Origin: Pseudomonadales bacterium
GTDB lineage: Bacteria; Pseudomonadota; Gammaproteobacteria; Pseudomonadales; Porticoccaceae
Direction of reading: 5' to 3'
NCBI GenBank assembly: GCA_024234435.1
Contig: JACKOF010000003.1
Coordinates: forward strand, 62,001 to 126,000
DNA: 64,000 bases
Position 1 is the stretch's first letter; each line of letters begins with the position of its first letter. The translations under genes were made by a program, and so were the position numbers. Shown here piece after piece: positions 54,773 through 63,145 of the stretch. The notes under the pieces are model-generated. The model saw only the letters and a program-made list of their open reading frames with translations, did no database searches and was not told the origin of the DNA.

Positions 54773-55789
54773 TTACTGCCTGCCACCACCGAACAATCTG
54801 GCCATCAGTGGCACTTTCTTTTTCAGTTGAGCGGTTTCCCGCTCGACTTTATTCAAACCTGATTCTTTCAACTCAACTCGCTCAACCTCGACAGCCTTGC
54901 GAGCCTCAACAGGGTTGCCTTTACACTGAGGAGCACAGGACCCTGGAATACCCACATCGCTTTCCAAAGACTGATCGTTCTTTTCAGAAAGTGCCGCTTT
55001 TTCCTGATTCCGAAGCTCTTCAAGACCTAACAAGGCGGCCCCCAGAGCCCCGGCAATTTGCGGAGTCTTGGGCAAAATAAACGGTGTACCAAATGCTTTT
55101 TCAAGATAGTGGACAGCAGCCACATTGTTGGCAACGCCACCCGTCATAGCCACTGGCTCTTTAATACCTACGCGAGACGCGAGCCCCTTTGTCCGAGTTG
55201 CGATAGAAAGGTGGACTGCGCCCAGCACATCTTCTTTTGAGTGGCCCTCGGCAAGCAAAGAGATCACTTCGCTCTCGGCAAAAGTGGCGCACATACTGGA
55301 AATCTTCAGAGCTTCCTTGGCTTTCATTGCCATCGGGCCCATATCTTCTAATGCAATATTCATCGCCCGAGCCAGCACTTCCAGAAACTTCCCGGTGCCA
55401 GCGGCACAACGATCATTCATGGCAAACTGGGAGACAACGCCTTTTTTATCCAGCGCGATGACTTTGCTGTCCTGCCCGCCAATATCAACCACCAGCCTGG
55501 CTTCCGGCACCATTGCCAGAGCCCCTCGGGCATGACAGGTGATTTCGGTATAATTTTTGTCGGCAATATCCAGCATTCGACGGCCGTAACCGGTAGATAC
55601 CGTTTTTGCCATATTGTCTTGCGTCAGTGAGGCCTGGTTAAGCGCATCAGCGATCGATGCTTCCACACCTTCATTACTGACGGCGCCCATCGATTTAATA
55701 CTTGATGAAACGATATTGCCTTCCAGGTCAAGGATGACGGTTTTCGCCGTCGTCGAACCAAAATCAATACCCATCACAAAGTTTTTCAC
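54773..55789 (-). CDS. ATP-dependent activator of 2-hydroxyacyl-CoA dehydratase, with C-terminal extension
   Basis: 338 residues from the GTG at 55789, which has GGAG six bases upstream; an in-frame TTG seven codons earlier is rejected. The ASKHA-fold landmarks are GIDFGSTTAKTVIL, VDIGGQDSKVIAL and GGVANNVAAV. The two Cys that hold the bridging 4Fe-4S cluster of the homodimer are Cys128 (NDRCAAGTGKFLE) and Cys167 (SSMCATFAESE), close to Cys127 and Cys166 of HgdC of Acidaminococcus. It uses ATP to inject a high-energy electron into the dehydratase. It extends about 75 residues past the usual end, with a CxxxC pair (Cys285, Cys289) and a highly charged helical tail. Confidence 0.9.
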   Translation of the reverse strand: MKNFVMGIDFGSTTAKTVILDLEGNIVSSSIKSMGAVSNEGVEASIADALNQASLTQDNMAKTVSTGYGRRMLDIADKNYTEITCHARGALAMVPEARLVVDIGGQDSKVIALDKKGVVSQFAMNDRCAAGTGKFLEVLARAMNIALEDMGPMAMKAKEALKISSMCATFAESEVISLLAEGHSKEDVLGAVHLSIATRTKGLASRVGIKEPVAMTGGVANNVAAVHYLEKAFGTPFILPKTPQIAGALGAALLGLEELRNQEKAALSEKNDQSLESDVGIPGSCAPQCKGNPVEARKAVEVERVELKESGLNKVERETAQLKKKVPLMARLFGGGRQ

Positions 55790-55922
55790 ACAAATCTCCG
55801 CAAAACCCAATTACCTTGACTCACCGTATCTTTGAAAACCACACAAACCCTACACATAAAAATGGCAATCGATCCCACACATCAGAACCCTACCCTTAGG
55901 CATCAAGGGGCAATGTCCGCCA

Positions 55923-55951
55923 ACAATAATAAGTAATACTCAACAAGTCAA
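55923..55951 (-). promoter_or_regulatory. Promoter with TetR-type operator, ahead of the dehydratase genes
   Basis: On the minus strand: -35 TTGACT, exactly 17-base spacer, -10 TATTGT. The spacer contains TGAGTATTACTTA (55942-55930), a near copy (12 of 13) of the palindrome upstream of the second TetR gene. The register to the -35 and -10 is the same as in the acyl-CoA dehydrogenase promoter. The start codon of the activase is about 134 bases downstream. Confidence 0.65.
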
Positions 55952-56141
55952 ATATTTTATACTTATAAAGGGGTTATTTCTTGCGGTTAATATGTATAAC
56001 TCAGCTAAATACCCCACTGCCATCAAAGCAGTCAACAATCCAGGGCGGGTACAGATCAGATACAGTCAAGAGGCCTTCCTATATCAGAAAACCTGACACT
56101 TGATTGCCTCACGTGCCATCACCCCGACAAGAAGCCACGCC

Positions 56142-56174
56142 AAATCGCGTAAATCGCGTAAATCGCGTAAATCG
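56142..56174 (+). repeat. 9-bp tandem repeat, 3.7 copies
   Basis: AAATCGCGT occurs three times in a row (56142-56168), followed by AAATCG. It lies in non-coding DNA between the ligase stop and the activase promoter. It could be a regulatory or simply a slippage array. Confidence 0.85.
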
Positions 56175-56293
56175 GGACAGCATGCCCCGGGAAGCACAGA
56201 ACTTCAGGAGGGTATTTAAGGCCTGCGAAGCAGGCCAAACATCATCTGGAAAGCGACATCAATATCATCAGAAAAACGGCGTGGATGCTCCAC

Positions 56294-57928
56294 TCAAGAG
56301 GCCTCCCGAGAACCGGGTTTGACCCATTTATGGGCAGTTATCTTGCCCTCCCGAATCCAGTCAACCAGCTGAAACTTTTGTATTTTACCCGATGGCGTCA
56401 ATGGAAAGTCGTCAACGAAATACCAGATAACGGGTGATTTATGAGGAGCTAATTTTTCGCGGCACAGTTTGAACAGATCATCCGGAGATGGAGGGTTGTT
56501 AGCATCTTTCGGAAGAACAACGGCAGCGACGATTTCCCCCCACTGCTCATCGGGGAGCCCTACTACGGCAATCTGATTAACATCAGGATGACTAAACAAT
56601 AGATCCTCAATCTCTCTCGGGTAAATATTCATGCCGCCTCGAATAATCATATCCTTGATGCGCCCGGCAATTTTCAGGTATCCCCTGTCATCCATAATGC
56701 CCATATCACCCGTCCGCAACCAGCCATCATCCCTAATAGTATTGCGTGTCGCCTCTTCCATGCCAAAATAACCGGTCATGGTGAGATAACCACGAACCCA
56801 TATTTCTCCTCGCTCCCCCAATCTTAGAATCTCTCCGGTATCCGGATCCGCAATACAAACTTCCACATGTGGCAACGGCTTACCAAGTGTTCCAGTCTGA
56901 TCTTCAAAATTGTCGTCAACACTACTCTGGGAAAAAACACCGTTGGCTTCAGTCTGTCCGAAGAGGATTGAAAGCTCGCAACCAAAAGCTTCTTTCGCTC
57001 GAGAGGCCAACGCCGGAGGAACATCAGCCGCCCCGGTTAATATGCTGACCATCGATGACACATCGAAATGCTCGAAATCGGGATGATCCAGCAAGGCAAG
57101 AATCATTGTCGGTACAATAAGCGTGGTATTTCCCTTCTCACTCGCAATCACCTCCAACATCAACCCAGGCTCAAACCCGGGAACCACAACATAGGTCCCC
57201 TGATAATTCAGGGCACCGATGCGGGTAACGCTGGAACCGCCAATATGGAACATTGGCATCGCGTTAATCCAGATCCCTCCTTCAGGAAACCCGGCTCTCT
57301 GAGCGACAGACCTTGAAGAATTAATAACGCCCTTGTGATGAAGGCAAGCACCTTTTGGAACGCCTGTGGTGCCCGACGTGTACTGGATCAGCAAGATATC
57401 CTCGCAACCCACATCAGGCAGTACAACACTCCCCGTTGATTGCTCACCTATAACAGCAAGCTCACTCAAAGGAAATATCGATTTGACCGAATCCAGCTTG
57501 GCCGCGGTATTTTTCACCATTTCTTCAAGGTTTCGACCTCGGTTCTGTCTATCGAAAAATACACCGCTCGCACCAGAATTACGCAACACAGTTTCCAGCT
57601 CCCCCTCACTGTAAGCAGGGTTGACGGGAACCAACACCATGCCGGCAAAACTTACAGCATGCTGCAACAAAACCCACTCCGCAGAGTTAGCGGCATAAAC
57701 AGCGATACGATCACCCGGGGAGAAGTAATACAAAAGACCTCTGGCCAGCTTTTCAGTATCGGCCAGTAATTGTTGGTAAGACCAGCGCCTGCGTGCTGAA
57801 GGATCAGCAACAGCATCTACCAAAGCAATCCTATCCGGCACTTCAGTAGCAGCCTTGCGCAGTAAATCGACCAACGTAAGCTCAAGTAAATCCTGGGATT
57901 TATCACCAACCCAATGAGAAAGTTCCAA
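56294..57928 (-). CDS. Acyl-CoA ligase, AMP-forming (FadD-like)
   Basis: 544 residues from a TTG start with GGGG upstream. Landmarks of the ANL superfamily: the phosphate loop IQYTSGTTGVPKGACLHH (about 194-211), GQTEANGVF, GWLRTGDMGIMDDRGYLKIAGRIKDMIIRGGMNIYPREIEDLL and the C-terminal Lys in SGKIQKF. It activates a carboxylic acid to its CoA thioester with ATP. The FadD3-like appearance would fit a steroid- or terpenoid-ring acid, but specificity cannot be read. It probably supplies the CoA thioester to the acyl-CoA dehydrogenase and dehydratase encoded around it. Confidence 0.92.
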   Translation of the reverse strand: MELSHWVGDKSQDLLELTLVDLLRKAATEVPDRIALVDAVADPSARRRWSYQQLLADTEKLARGLLYYFSPGDRIAVYAANSAEWVLLQHAVSFAGMVLVPVNPAYSEGELETVLRNSGASGVFFDRQNRGRNLEEMVKNTAAKLDSVKSIFPLSELAVIGEQSTGSVVLPDVGCEDILLIQYTSGTTGVPKGACLHHKGVINSSRSVAQRAGFPEGGIWINAMPMFHIGGSSVTRIGALNYQGTYVVVPGFEPGLMLEVIASEKGNTTLIVPTMILALLDHPDFEHFDVSSMVSILTGAADVPPALASRAKEAFGCELSILFGQTEANGVFSQSSVDDNFEDQTGTLGKPLPHVEVCIADPDTGEILRLGERGEIWVRGYLTMTGYFGMEEATRNTIRDDGWLRTGDMGIMDDRGYLKIAGRIKDMIIRGGMNIYPREIEDLLFSHPDVNQIAVVGLPDEQWGEIVAAVVLPKDANNPPSPDDLFKLCREKLAPHKSPVIWYFVDDFPLTPSGKIQKFQLVDWIREGKITAHKWVKPGSREAS

Positions 57929-58012
57929 CCGTTTTCCCCTTCTATATTTAATTTATTTGCAATACCACACCGTTCGACAACGAACCTGACTATCACAAAG
58001 CCAACATCATTT

Positions 58013-58735
58013 TTACTTTTTTATACCAACCGTTCTTTCTATAAAAGCGAATTCATCATCAATTTTTTGCATCGCCATTTTTGCCCTCTCGAGAGATTTT
58101 TCAACGATCTCGGTTTTTACTGGCGGAGATACGGCCAGACCACGGTAAATCATGCCGGCAATATGATCAGCCACCTCTTCAAGTGGGGGGCCACCCTCAT
58201 TGCGCAAATAAGGCCAGGTCTGATGCTCTATTGCACCAAATACAATGTCCCTCAGCAGCGAGGTTGGGATATCATTCCTGAAAACACCTGAATCAATACC
58301 GTCTTCGATGACGTGTGTTGTATATGAAGTAAACCGAGCAACCAGTTTATACAGCTTGGTATCACGATAACTCCCCTCTATCCGCGCGCAGTTAAAAATA
58401 AACCGGGTAATCGAAGGCTCTCTACGGACCACTTCCAGACTGTGATGAACGGCATCGCGCAAACGACTATAGGCGTCGCTTGTCTCCCCGTTTTCGGGCT
58501 CAACAAGCATGATCTCTTCCATCCACTGCTCGGCAATCGCCATTAGCAGATCATATTTGGTAGGAAAGTAGCGATAAACTGTTCCTTCCGAAACCTGGCA
58601 ACACTCCGCCACAGCAGAAGGCAAAAACTTTTCGTAGTTTACTTCCGAAAGAACCCGCCTGCCCACCTTAATAATTTCGGCTTTTCGACTTTCAGGAGAC
58701 AAGCGCGTCACCGACTGAGAAATCCTTTTTGCCAT
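58013..58735 (-). CDS. TetR family transcriptional regulator (2), probable regulator of the island
   Basis: 240 residues. HTH region (about 19-65): KAEIIKVGRRVLSEVNYEKFLPSAVAECCQVSEGTVYRYFPTKYDLLMAI, with recognition helix EGTVYRYF. It is followed by 84 bases and then the ligase gene on the same strand. Its upstream region contains a 21-bp palindrome, and the same 13-bp core lies before the divergent acyl-CoA dehydrogenase gene and before the activase gene. It is therefore the most likely protein to bind these sites, probably with an acyl-CoA as inducer (inference). Confidence 0.9.
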   Translation of the reverse strand: MAKRISQSVTRLSPESRKAEIIKVGRRVLSEVNYEKFLPSAVAECCQVSEGTVYRYFPTKYDLLMAIAEQWMEEIMLVEPENGETSDAYSRLRDAVHHSLEVVRREPSITRFIFNCARIEGSYRDTKLYKLVARFTSYTTHVIEDGIDSGVFRNDIPTSLLRDIVFGAIEHQTWPYLRNEGGPPLEEVADHIAGMIYRGLAVSPPVKTEIVEKSLERAKMAMQKIDDEFAFIERTVGIKK

Positions 58736-58778
58736 TATCGTGAAACTCCAGATGACCTGTTAAGTAACAAATTTATCA

Positions 58779-58799
58779 ATAATGAGTAATACTCATTAT
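58779..58799. promoter_or_regulatory. 21-bp palindromic operator before TetR (2)
   Basis: Perfect palindrome with ten-base arms around A58789 and core TGAGTAATACTCA (58783-58795). It lies 44 bases before the regulator's own start codon. On the minus strand the copy is followed at once by a TATTGA -10-like hexamer, in the same register as the activase promoter. Autoregulation is inferred. Confidence 0.7.
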
Positions 58800-58833
58800 A
58801 ACCTCTAAAAAAAATATTCCGATACCAACTTTA

Positions 58834-58862
58834 TTGATATGTTGAGCATTACTCAGTAGTAT
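58834..58862 (+). promoter_or_regulatory. Promoter with operator before the acyl-CoA dehydrogenase gene
   Basis: Plus strand: -35 TTGATA (58834-58839), 17-base spacer, -10 TAGTAT (58857-58862). The spacer includes TGAGCATTACTCA (58843-58855), an 11-of-13 match to the palindrome. A binding protein here would block RNA polymerase directly. An alternative -10 (TATATT, from 58860) would need a longer spacer. Confidence 0.6.
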
Positions 58863-59072
58863 ATTGTCCGCTCAAACTTCGAACAAAGTATACCTGATCA
58901 GCTTATGCACCTCTATTCGAGGACCTACGTTAACACGGCATCAGGTCACAAAGAAAAGGCGCCCAGAAACAGGCGTCAGCAACGCCCCAGCATGACCATT
59001 AAACCGCCTTTCGCTTAAAATGGCACTCACTGCGGCTAAACTGCGGCGATACAAATCAACAAGGACCTCATA

Positions 59073-60209
59073 ATGCTAAAGCGCACGATTTATAATGAAG
59101 ACCACGAGCTCTTCCGAGATAGCGTTCAAAAAATGTACGCAAAAGAGCTTGTGCCAAAACTGGAAACCTGGGAGAAAGAAGGTATTGTTGACCGGGATTT
59201 CTGGCTCGCTTGTGGTGCCAATGGTTTATTGCTCCCTGATATCCCCGAGGAATACGGCGGCGGTGGTCAGGACTTCCGTTTCAATGCCGTCATTCTGGAA
59301 GAAACAGCTCTGGCAGGCACCACAGGACCAGCCTTTGGCGTTCACAATGATATTGTCGCCCACTACATCAACAACTACGCTTGCGAATCAGTAAAGCAAC
59401 AGTGGTTGCCCAAAATGGCGTCGGGTGAAGCCATTGGTGCGATTTGTATGTCTGAGCCCAGCACGGGCAGCGATCTCAAGGCCTTGAAAACCAAAGCAAC
59501 GCCGACCGATGGCGGTTATTTGCTTAATGGGTCAAAAACATTTATTACCAACGGTATCAATGCGGATGTCGGAGTCGTCGCAGCCCGAATCGGGAGTGAT
59601 GAAGGTGCACGTGCAATCTCGTTATTTGTAGTAGATGCAAAAACTGAAGGTTTTGTGAAAGGCCGCAAGCTCGACAAAGTCGGCAATCGTTCATCGGACA
59701 CGGCAGAACTGTTCTTTGAAGACGTTTTTGTACCAGAAGAGAATATGATCGGCGGACAGGGCAATGGCTTTGCACTGATGATGAAAGAATTGCCTCAGGA
59801 ACGTCTGTCCATTGCCATCTCAAGTCAGGCAGCAGCACAACACGCTTACGATATCACTGTCGAATATGTTGAACAGCGCAAAGCCTTTGGGAAACCCATA
59901 AAAGACTTCCAGAACACCCGCTTTGTGTTGGCAAATTTAAAATCACAGCTTCAGGTCGGCTGGGCCCATATTGATGCCTGCCTTGATGCCCTGATCAAAA
60001 AAGAGCTGCTTCCCGAGCAGGCTGCTTCGGCAAAACTCTGGCATTCCGAATTTCGCTGCCGGGTTGTTGACGACTGTCTGCAACTATTCGGCGGCTACGG
60101 CTACATTGAAGAATACGAAATTGCCCGGTTATGGCGTGACGCGAGAATTATGCGTATCTACGGCGGCACTTCTGAAATCATGAAAGACCTGATTAGCCGT
60201 TCGATCTAG
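59073..60209 (+). CDS. Acyl-CoA dehydrogenase, LCAD/IVD-like
   Basis: 378 residues with AAGGA before the ATG. The FAD-binding domain has ICMSEPSTGSDLKALKT and FITNGINAD; the C-terminus is RLWRDARIMRIYGGTSEIMKDLI. The IYEGT Glu of medium-chain enzymes is Gly here (IYGGT). The catalytic base is therefore expected in helix G, in LPQERLSIA at Glu243, as in long-chain and isovaleryl-CoA dehydrogenases. It introduces a double bond next to the CoA thioester carbonyl. The promoter carries the shared operator; the nitronate monooxygenase-like gene follows after 19 bases. Confidence 0.93.
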   Translation: MLKRTIYNEDHELFRDSVQKMYAKELVPKLETWEKEGIVDRDFWLACGANGLLLPDIPEEYGGGGQDFRFNAVILEETALAGTTGPAFGVHNDIVAHYINNYACESVKQQWLPKMASGEAIGAICMSEPSTGSDLKALKTKATPTDGGYLLNGSKTFITNGINADVGVVAARIGSDEGARAISLFVVDAKTEGFVKGRKLDKVGNRSSDTAELFFEDVFVPEENMIGGQGNGFALMMKELPQERLSIAISSQAAAQHAYDITVEYVEQRKAFGKPIKDFQNTRFVLANLKSQLQVGWAHIDACLDALIKKELLPEQAASAKLWHSEFRCRVVDDCLQLFGGYGYIEEYEIARLWRDARIMRIYGGTSEIMKDLISRSI

Positions 60210-60228
60210 AAAAAGAGAAATTATCATC

Positions 60229-61203
60229 ATGCGTTTACCCGAAATTCTTACCAAGAACGTACGCTTGCCAGTCATAGGTGCACCTATGTTTATTGCCTCA
60301 ACCCCGGAGCTGGTTATCGAACAATGTAAGGCTGGCATTATTGGATCTCTGCCGGCGCTTAATGCAAGGCCTCAGCATGTGCTTGAAGAGTGGATTGTGC
60401 AGATTAAAGAAGCTTTAGCCGAGCACGATCAAAAACACCCTGAAAGCCCGGCTGCACCGTTTGCTATCAATCAGATCTCACACCCCAGTAATGACCGACT
60501 AAAAGGCGATATGGAGATTATCGCCAGACATAAAGTGCCGATTGTTATTGTCAGCCTGTATGTCAGCGAGGAGACCTGCAACTTCGTGCACGAATACGGC
60601 GGCATTGTACTTAACGATGTTATCTCCAACTATCAGGCGAAAAAGTCTGTTGAACTGGGTGTTGACGGCCTCGTAGCGGTTTGTGCCGGGGCGGGTGGTC
60701 ACACGGGCAACACTTCCCCTTTTGCTCTGGTACAAGAGATTCGAGAGTGGTGGGATGGCCCCCTGGCACTTTCCGGTGCGATCGCAACCGGCCAAAATAT
60801 TTTGGCTGCACTGGCAACATCCGCAGATTTTGCCTATATCGGATCCCCCTTTCTGGTAACTGACGAGGCCTGCACCTCCGACGAATACAAGCAAATGATT
60901 ATTGACGGCAGCGCCAGAGATATTATGACTTCCGACTACTTCAGTGGTGTACCGGCGAACTTCCTCAGAGGGTCGATTAAACGCGCAGGACTGGACCCCA
61001 AAAATCTTGTTCGAGACCCGGACGCACCGGTCAATGTCGCGGAAAGTGGCGAAAGCCACAAAACCTGGAAAGATATCTGGGGCTGTGGTCAGGGGATTGG
61101 TGTCATCAAGGAGACAGTCCCAACTGCGACGTTAGTGGCACGCTGGGAATCAGAGTTTCTCTCTGCCCGAAATAAATTCAAGCAATCTCCTCTTATGGCT
61201 TAG
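60229..61203 (+). CDS. Nitronate monooxygenase-family flavoprotein
   Basis: 324 residues of TIM-barrel type. Landmarks are LPVIGAPMFIASTPELVIEQCKAGIIGSLPALNAR, APFAINQ, GVDGLVAVCAGAGGHTG and ALSGAIATGQNILAALA with FAYIGSPFLVTDEA. Members bind FMN and include nitronate monooxygenases and IpdC of mycobacterial steroid ring degradation, which works on a CoA thioester. The location after an acyl-CoA dehydrogenase gene favours a role on a CoA-bound intermediate over nitronate detoxification (inference). It lies in a plus-strand operon of three genes. Confidence 0.85.
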   Translation: MRLPEILTKNVRLPVIGAPMFIASTPELVIEQCKAGIIGSLPALNARPQHVLEEWIVQIKEALAEHDQKHPESPAAPFAINQISHPSNDRLKGDMEIIARHKVPIVIVSLYVSEETCNFVHEYGGIVLNDVISNYQAKKSVELGVDGLVAVCAGAGGHTGNTSPFALVQEIREWWDGPLALSGAIATGQNILAALATSADFAYIGSPFLVTDEACTSDEYKQMIIDGSARDIMTSDYFSGVPANFLRGSIKRAGLDPKNLVRDPDAPVNVAESGESHKTWKDIWGCGQGIGVIKETVPTATLVARWESEFLSARNKFKQSPLMA

Positions 61204-61230
61204 TTCTCAGAAAATAAACAGGAATAGATT

Positions 61231-61719
61231 ATGGAAACGATAATAGATGGTGTAACGCTTCTGTCTCCGATGAAGACTAACAATGAAACTTGTCGCCGCA
61301 ACATGGAGACAATCGTTAAATTCTTCTCACTTTACCTGAAAGACAAAGAAGCGTTCTATTCATTGTGGGTGGATGACGAGCCGAAAGTCTTTACCCCGTT
61401 TGTCAGCGACGATATCGCTGTCTGCGCGATAGGGGAGCATTCAGGTTGGGACGCTATAAAAGCCTTTTGGGACCCGATCTATGATGAAATGAAAGGTGAG
61501 TTTACCTGGTTTATTGACGAGTTTATTCCCGGTGAAGACCCAAACGTTATTATGACCAGAGCCCACAGTAATATTGACGTACAAACAGGGCCTACCTGGG
61601 GCAACAAACACGTGAAATACAATGGCCGTTATATACAAATTTTCCGTTTCGAAAATGGCAAGGTGAAATCGTTTGAAGAGTACTACGATACAGCACTGCT
61701 GAATTCAAAGTACGGCTAA
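61231..61719 (+). CDS. NTF2-like (SnoaL) protein
   Basis: 162 residues, ATG with CAGGA seven bases upstream. It shows the cone-shaped SnoaL/NTF2 pattern: an N-terminal helix (MKTNNETCRRNMETIVKFFSLYL), DDEPKVFTPFVSDDIAVCAI, GWDAIKAFWDPIYDEMKGEFTW and HVKYNGRYIQIFRFENGKVKSFEEYYD. Such proteins include ketosteroid isomerases, lyases and dehydratases, as well as non-enzymatic ligand binders. A role on an intermediate of the pathway is plausible. It is the last gene before a bidirectional terminator. Confidence 0.75.
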   Translation: METIIDGVTLLSPMKTNNETCRRNMETIVKFFSLYLKDKEAFYSLWVDDEPKVFTPFVSDDIAVCAIGEHSGWDAIKAFWDPIYDEMKGEFTWFIDEFIPGEDPNVIMTRAHSNIDVQTGPTWGNKHVKYNGRYIQIFRFENGKVKSFEEYYDTALLNSKYG

Positions 61720-61762
61720 AGCCAGCTATCAATACCACCTCAAGTTTAAACCCGATAAAAAC

Positions 61763-61806
61763 AAAACCCCGGGGGCCTGCCGTAAAGCAGAATAACCCCG
61801 GGTTTT
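61763..61806. terminator. Bidirectional terminator between the NTF2-like and P450 genes
   Basis: AAAACCCCGGGG (61763-61774) pairs with CCCCGGGTTTT (61796-61806) with one bulged C. The loop is about 21 bases. A- and T-runs flank both sides, so it serves converging transcripts. Confidence 0.75.
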
Positions 61807-61824
61807 AGATGGATTTCTAGTCCA

Positions 61825-63108
61825 TCAGCTTTTTATTTTGTAACGCATAGGCATGGATTTAGGCCCACTTGCAAACGTCGCCTCAACGAAAGTTGGCGGC
61901 GCGCTCATTTCAATTGAGTCCAGAACAGGAATCAATTCCTCAAAGAAAATTCGCAAATCCAACCGAGCCAAATGCTGCCCCAGACACATATGTGCACCGT
62001 TGCCAAAAGCCAAATGTTGGTTGGGGTATCGATTAATCAGGAACTGGTCAGGGTCGGCGAACACCGCCTCATCCCTGTTCGCCGAGGGGTAACACAACAT
62101 AAGCCTGTCGTTCTCTTTAATTACCTGCCCCCGGATTTCGACCTCTCTCACAGCACTGCGCATAAAATGCTTGATAGGTGTTGTCCAGCGTAAAGATTCA
62201 CCAATAAACTTGTTGACCAGTGAAGGATCAGATTTCAAGAGTTGAAACTGCTCCGGAAACGTCATTAATCCGAGCATACCACCGGAGGAAGTAGAAGAAG
62301 TGGTGTCGTGGCCAGCAGTTGCGACAGCAATGTAATAATCAAATTCATGGGGTTCATCAATATATTTGCCGTCGATCTTATAGTTTGCAATCAATGAAAT
62401 CAGGTCATCCTTAGGATTCTTCCTTCTTTCCCTACTTAAATCCCTGAAGTAATCATAAAAATCCATCATGGCGGCGTGCCAGGCGCGCGCTGCGGCATCA
62501 GGGCCCTCCTCGATCCCCTGACGCCTTTCATCAGGGTCCTCTCCTGCGAACATTTCCTGAGTTAACTTCAGCATTAACTCTTCATCTTCCCTGGGTACAC
62601 CGAGCAACTCCATAATCACTCGCAAGGGGTAATACAGTGCGATGTCTTTTACAAAGTCACACTCGCCACCCAACGAAACCATTTCCGCGACTGATTCACG
62701 AGCGATATCCCTAATCTTGGATTCAAACTGCCTGATCCGCGGGGGCATAAACCACTTGCCAGTGATATCACGGTAAGTCCCGTGTTCCGGCTGATCCATA
62801 AATGCCAAAGAGTTCAGAGAACGGATTTTTCCATCATTGATTTTCCGCATAAAAACGTCGCTCTCCTGGGTTTGCAAAAGCACGTTATGGACACCATTTT
62901 TAAAGGTATCGGTATCTCGCGAAATGGCCATCACATCATCGTATTTGGTCACAAACCATATGGGGTCGTAACCATCAACATGCCCTTTTCCGAGGGGAAC
63001 ATTTTCACGCAGCCATTTAAAAGCAGGGTAAATAACGTCATCGTTGGCGTAAGACTTGCCGGAGATAACCGTGCGAGCAATTTCCTCTGGAACTACCGCT
63101 TCTGGCAT
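61825..63108 (-). CDS. Cytochrome P450 monooxygenase
   Basis: 427 residues from an ATG with GAGGA seven bases upstream. The oxygen-binding I-helix motif AVATAGHDTTSSTSSGG, the ExxR motif ESLRWTTPIKHFMR and the heme-ligand loop FGNGAHMCLGQHLARLDL (Cys375) are all intact. It looks like a soluble bacterial class I P450 that needs ferredoxin and ferredoxin reductase. It resembles the CYP families (for example those hydroxylating terpenoid, fatty acid or steroid side chains) used by actinobacteria and gammaproteobacteria. No ferredoxin gene is adjacent in the window. It starts 37 bases after the aldehyde dehydrogenase gene, so the two are probably one transcript. Confidence 0.93.
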   Translation of the reverse strand: MPEAVVPEEIARTVISGKSYANDDVIYPAFKWLRENVPLGKGHVDGYDPIWFVTKYDDVMAISRDTDTFKNGVHNVLLQTQESDVFMRKINDGKIRSLNSLAFMDQPEHGTYRDITGKWFMPPRIRQFESKIRDIARESVAEMVSLGGECDFVKDIALYYPLRVIMELLGVPREDEELMLKLTQEMFAGEDPDERRQGIEEGPDAAARAWHAAMMDFYDYFRDLSRERRKNPKDDLISLIANYKIDGKYIDEPHEFDYYIAVATAGHDTTSSTSSGGMLGLMTFPEQFQLLKSDPSLVNKFIGESLRWTTPIKHFMRSAVREVEIRGQVIKENDRLMLCYPSANRDEAVFADPDQFLINRYPNQHLAFGNGAHMCLGQHLARLDLRIFFEELIPVLDSIEMSAPPTFVEATFASGPKSMPMRYKIKS

Positions 63109-63145
63109 TAAAGTATCCTCTTTATCAATTTGTTTGGGTCAAAAA

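Larger units (their letters stand above)
55790..56293. other. 504-base non-coding interval with operator and tandem repeat
   Basis: The interval between the activase and acyl-CoA ligase genes contains the operator/promoter at 55923-55951 and a 9-bp tandem repeat at 56142-56174 described separately. A short open frame on the plus strand (56104-56322) reads through the repeat (RVNRVNRVNR) and is not convincing. I see no RNA gene or other motif in the rest. Confidence 0.6.
58736..59072. other. 337-base divergent regulatory interval
   Basis: Intergenic region between the divergent TetR (2) and acyl-CoA dehydrogenase genes, holding two operator copies and a promoter. The last 200 bases before the dehydrogenase start form a long 5' leader without a recognisable open frame. 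Confidence 0.6.

Noticed and set aside
51220..55789. Benzoyl-CoA reductase reading of the dehydratase genes
   Set aside because: ATP-dependent benzoyl-CoA reductases need four subunits including two activase-like ones; only one activase and two dehydratase-type subunits are present, and no ring-cleavage genes are visible.
56104..56322. Small plus-strand frame with RVN repeats
   Set aside because: The repeats are translated copies of the 9-bp tandem array; composition and lack of ribosome site argue against a gene, and it overlaps the ligase 3' end.
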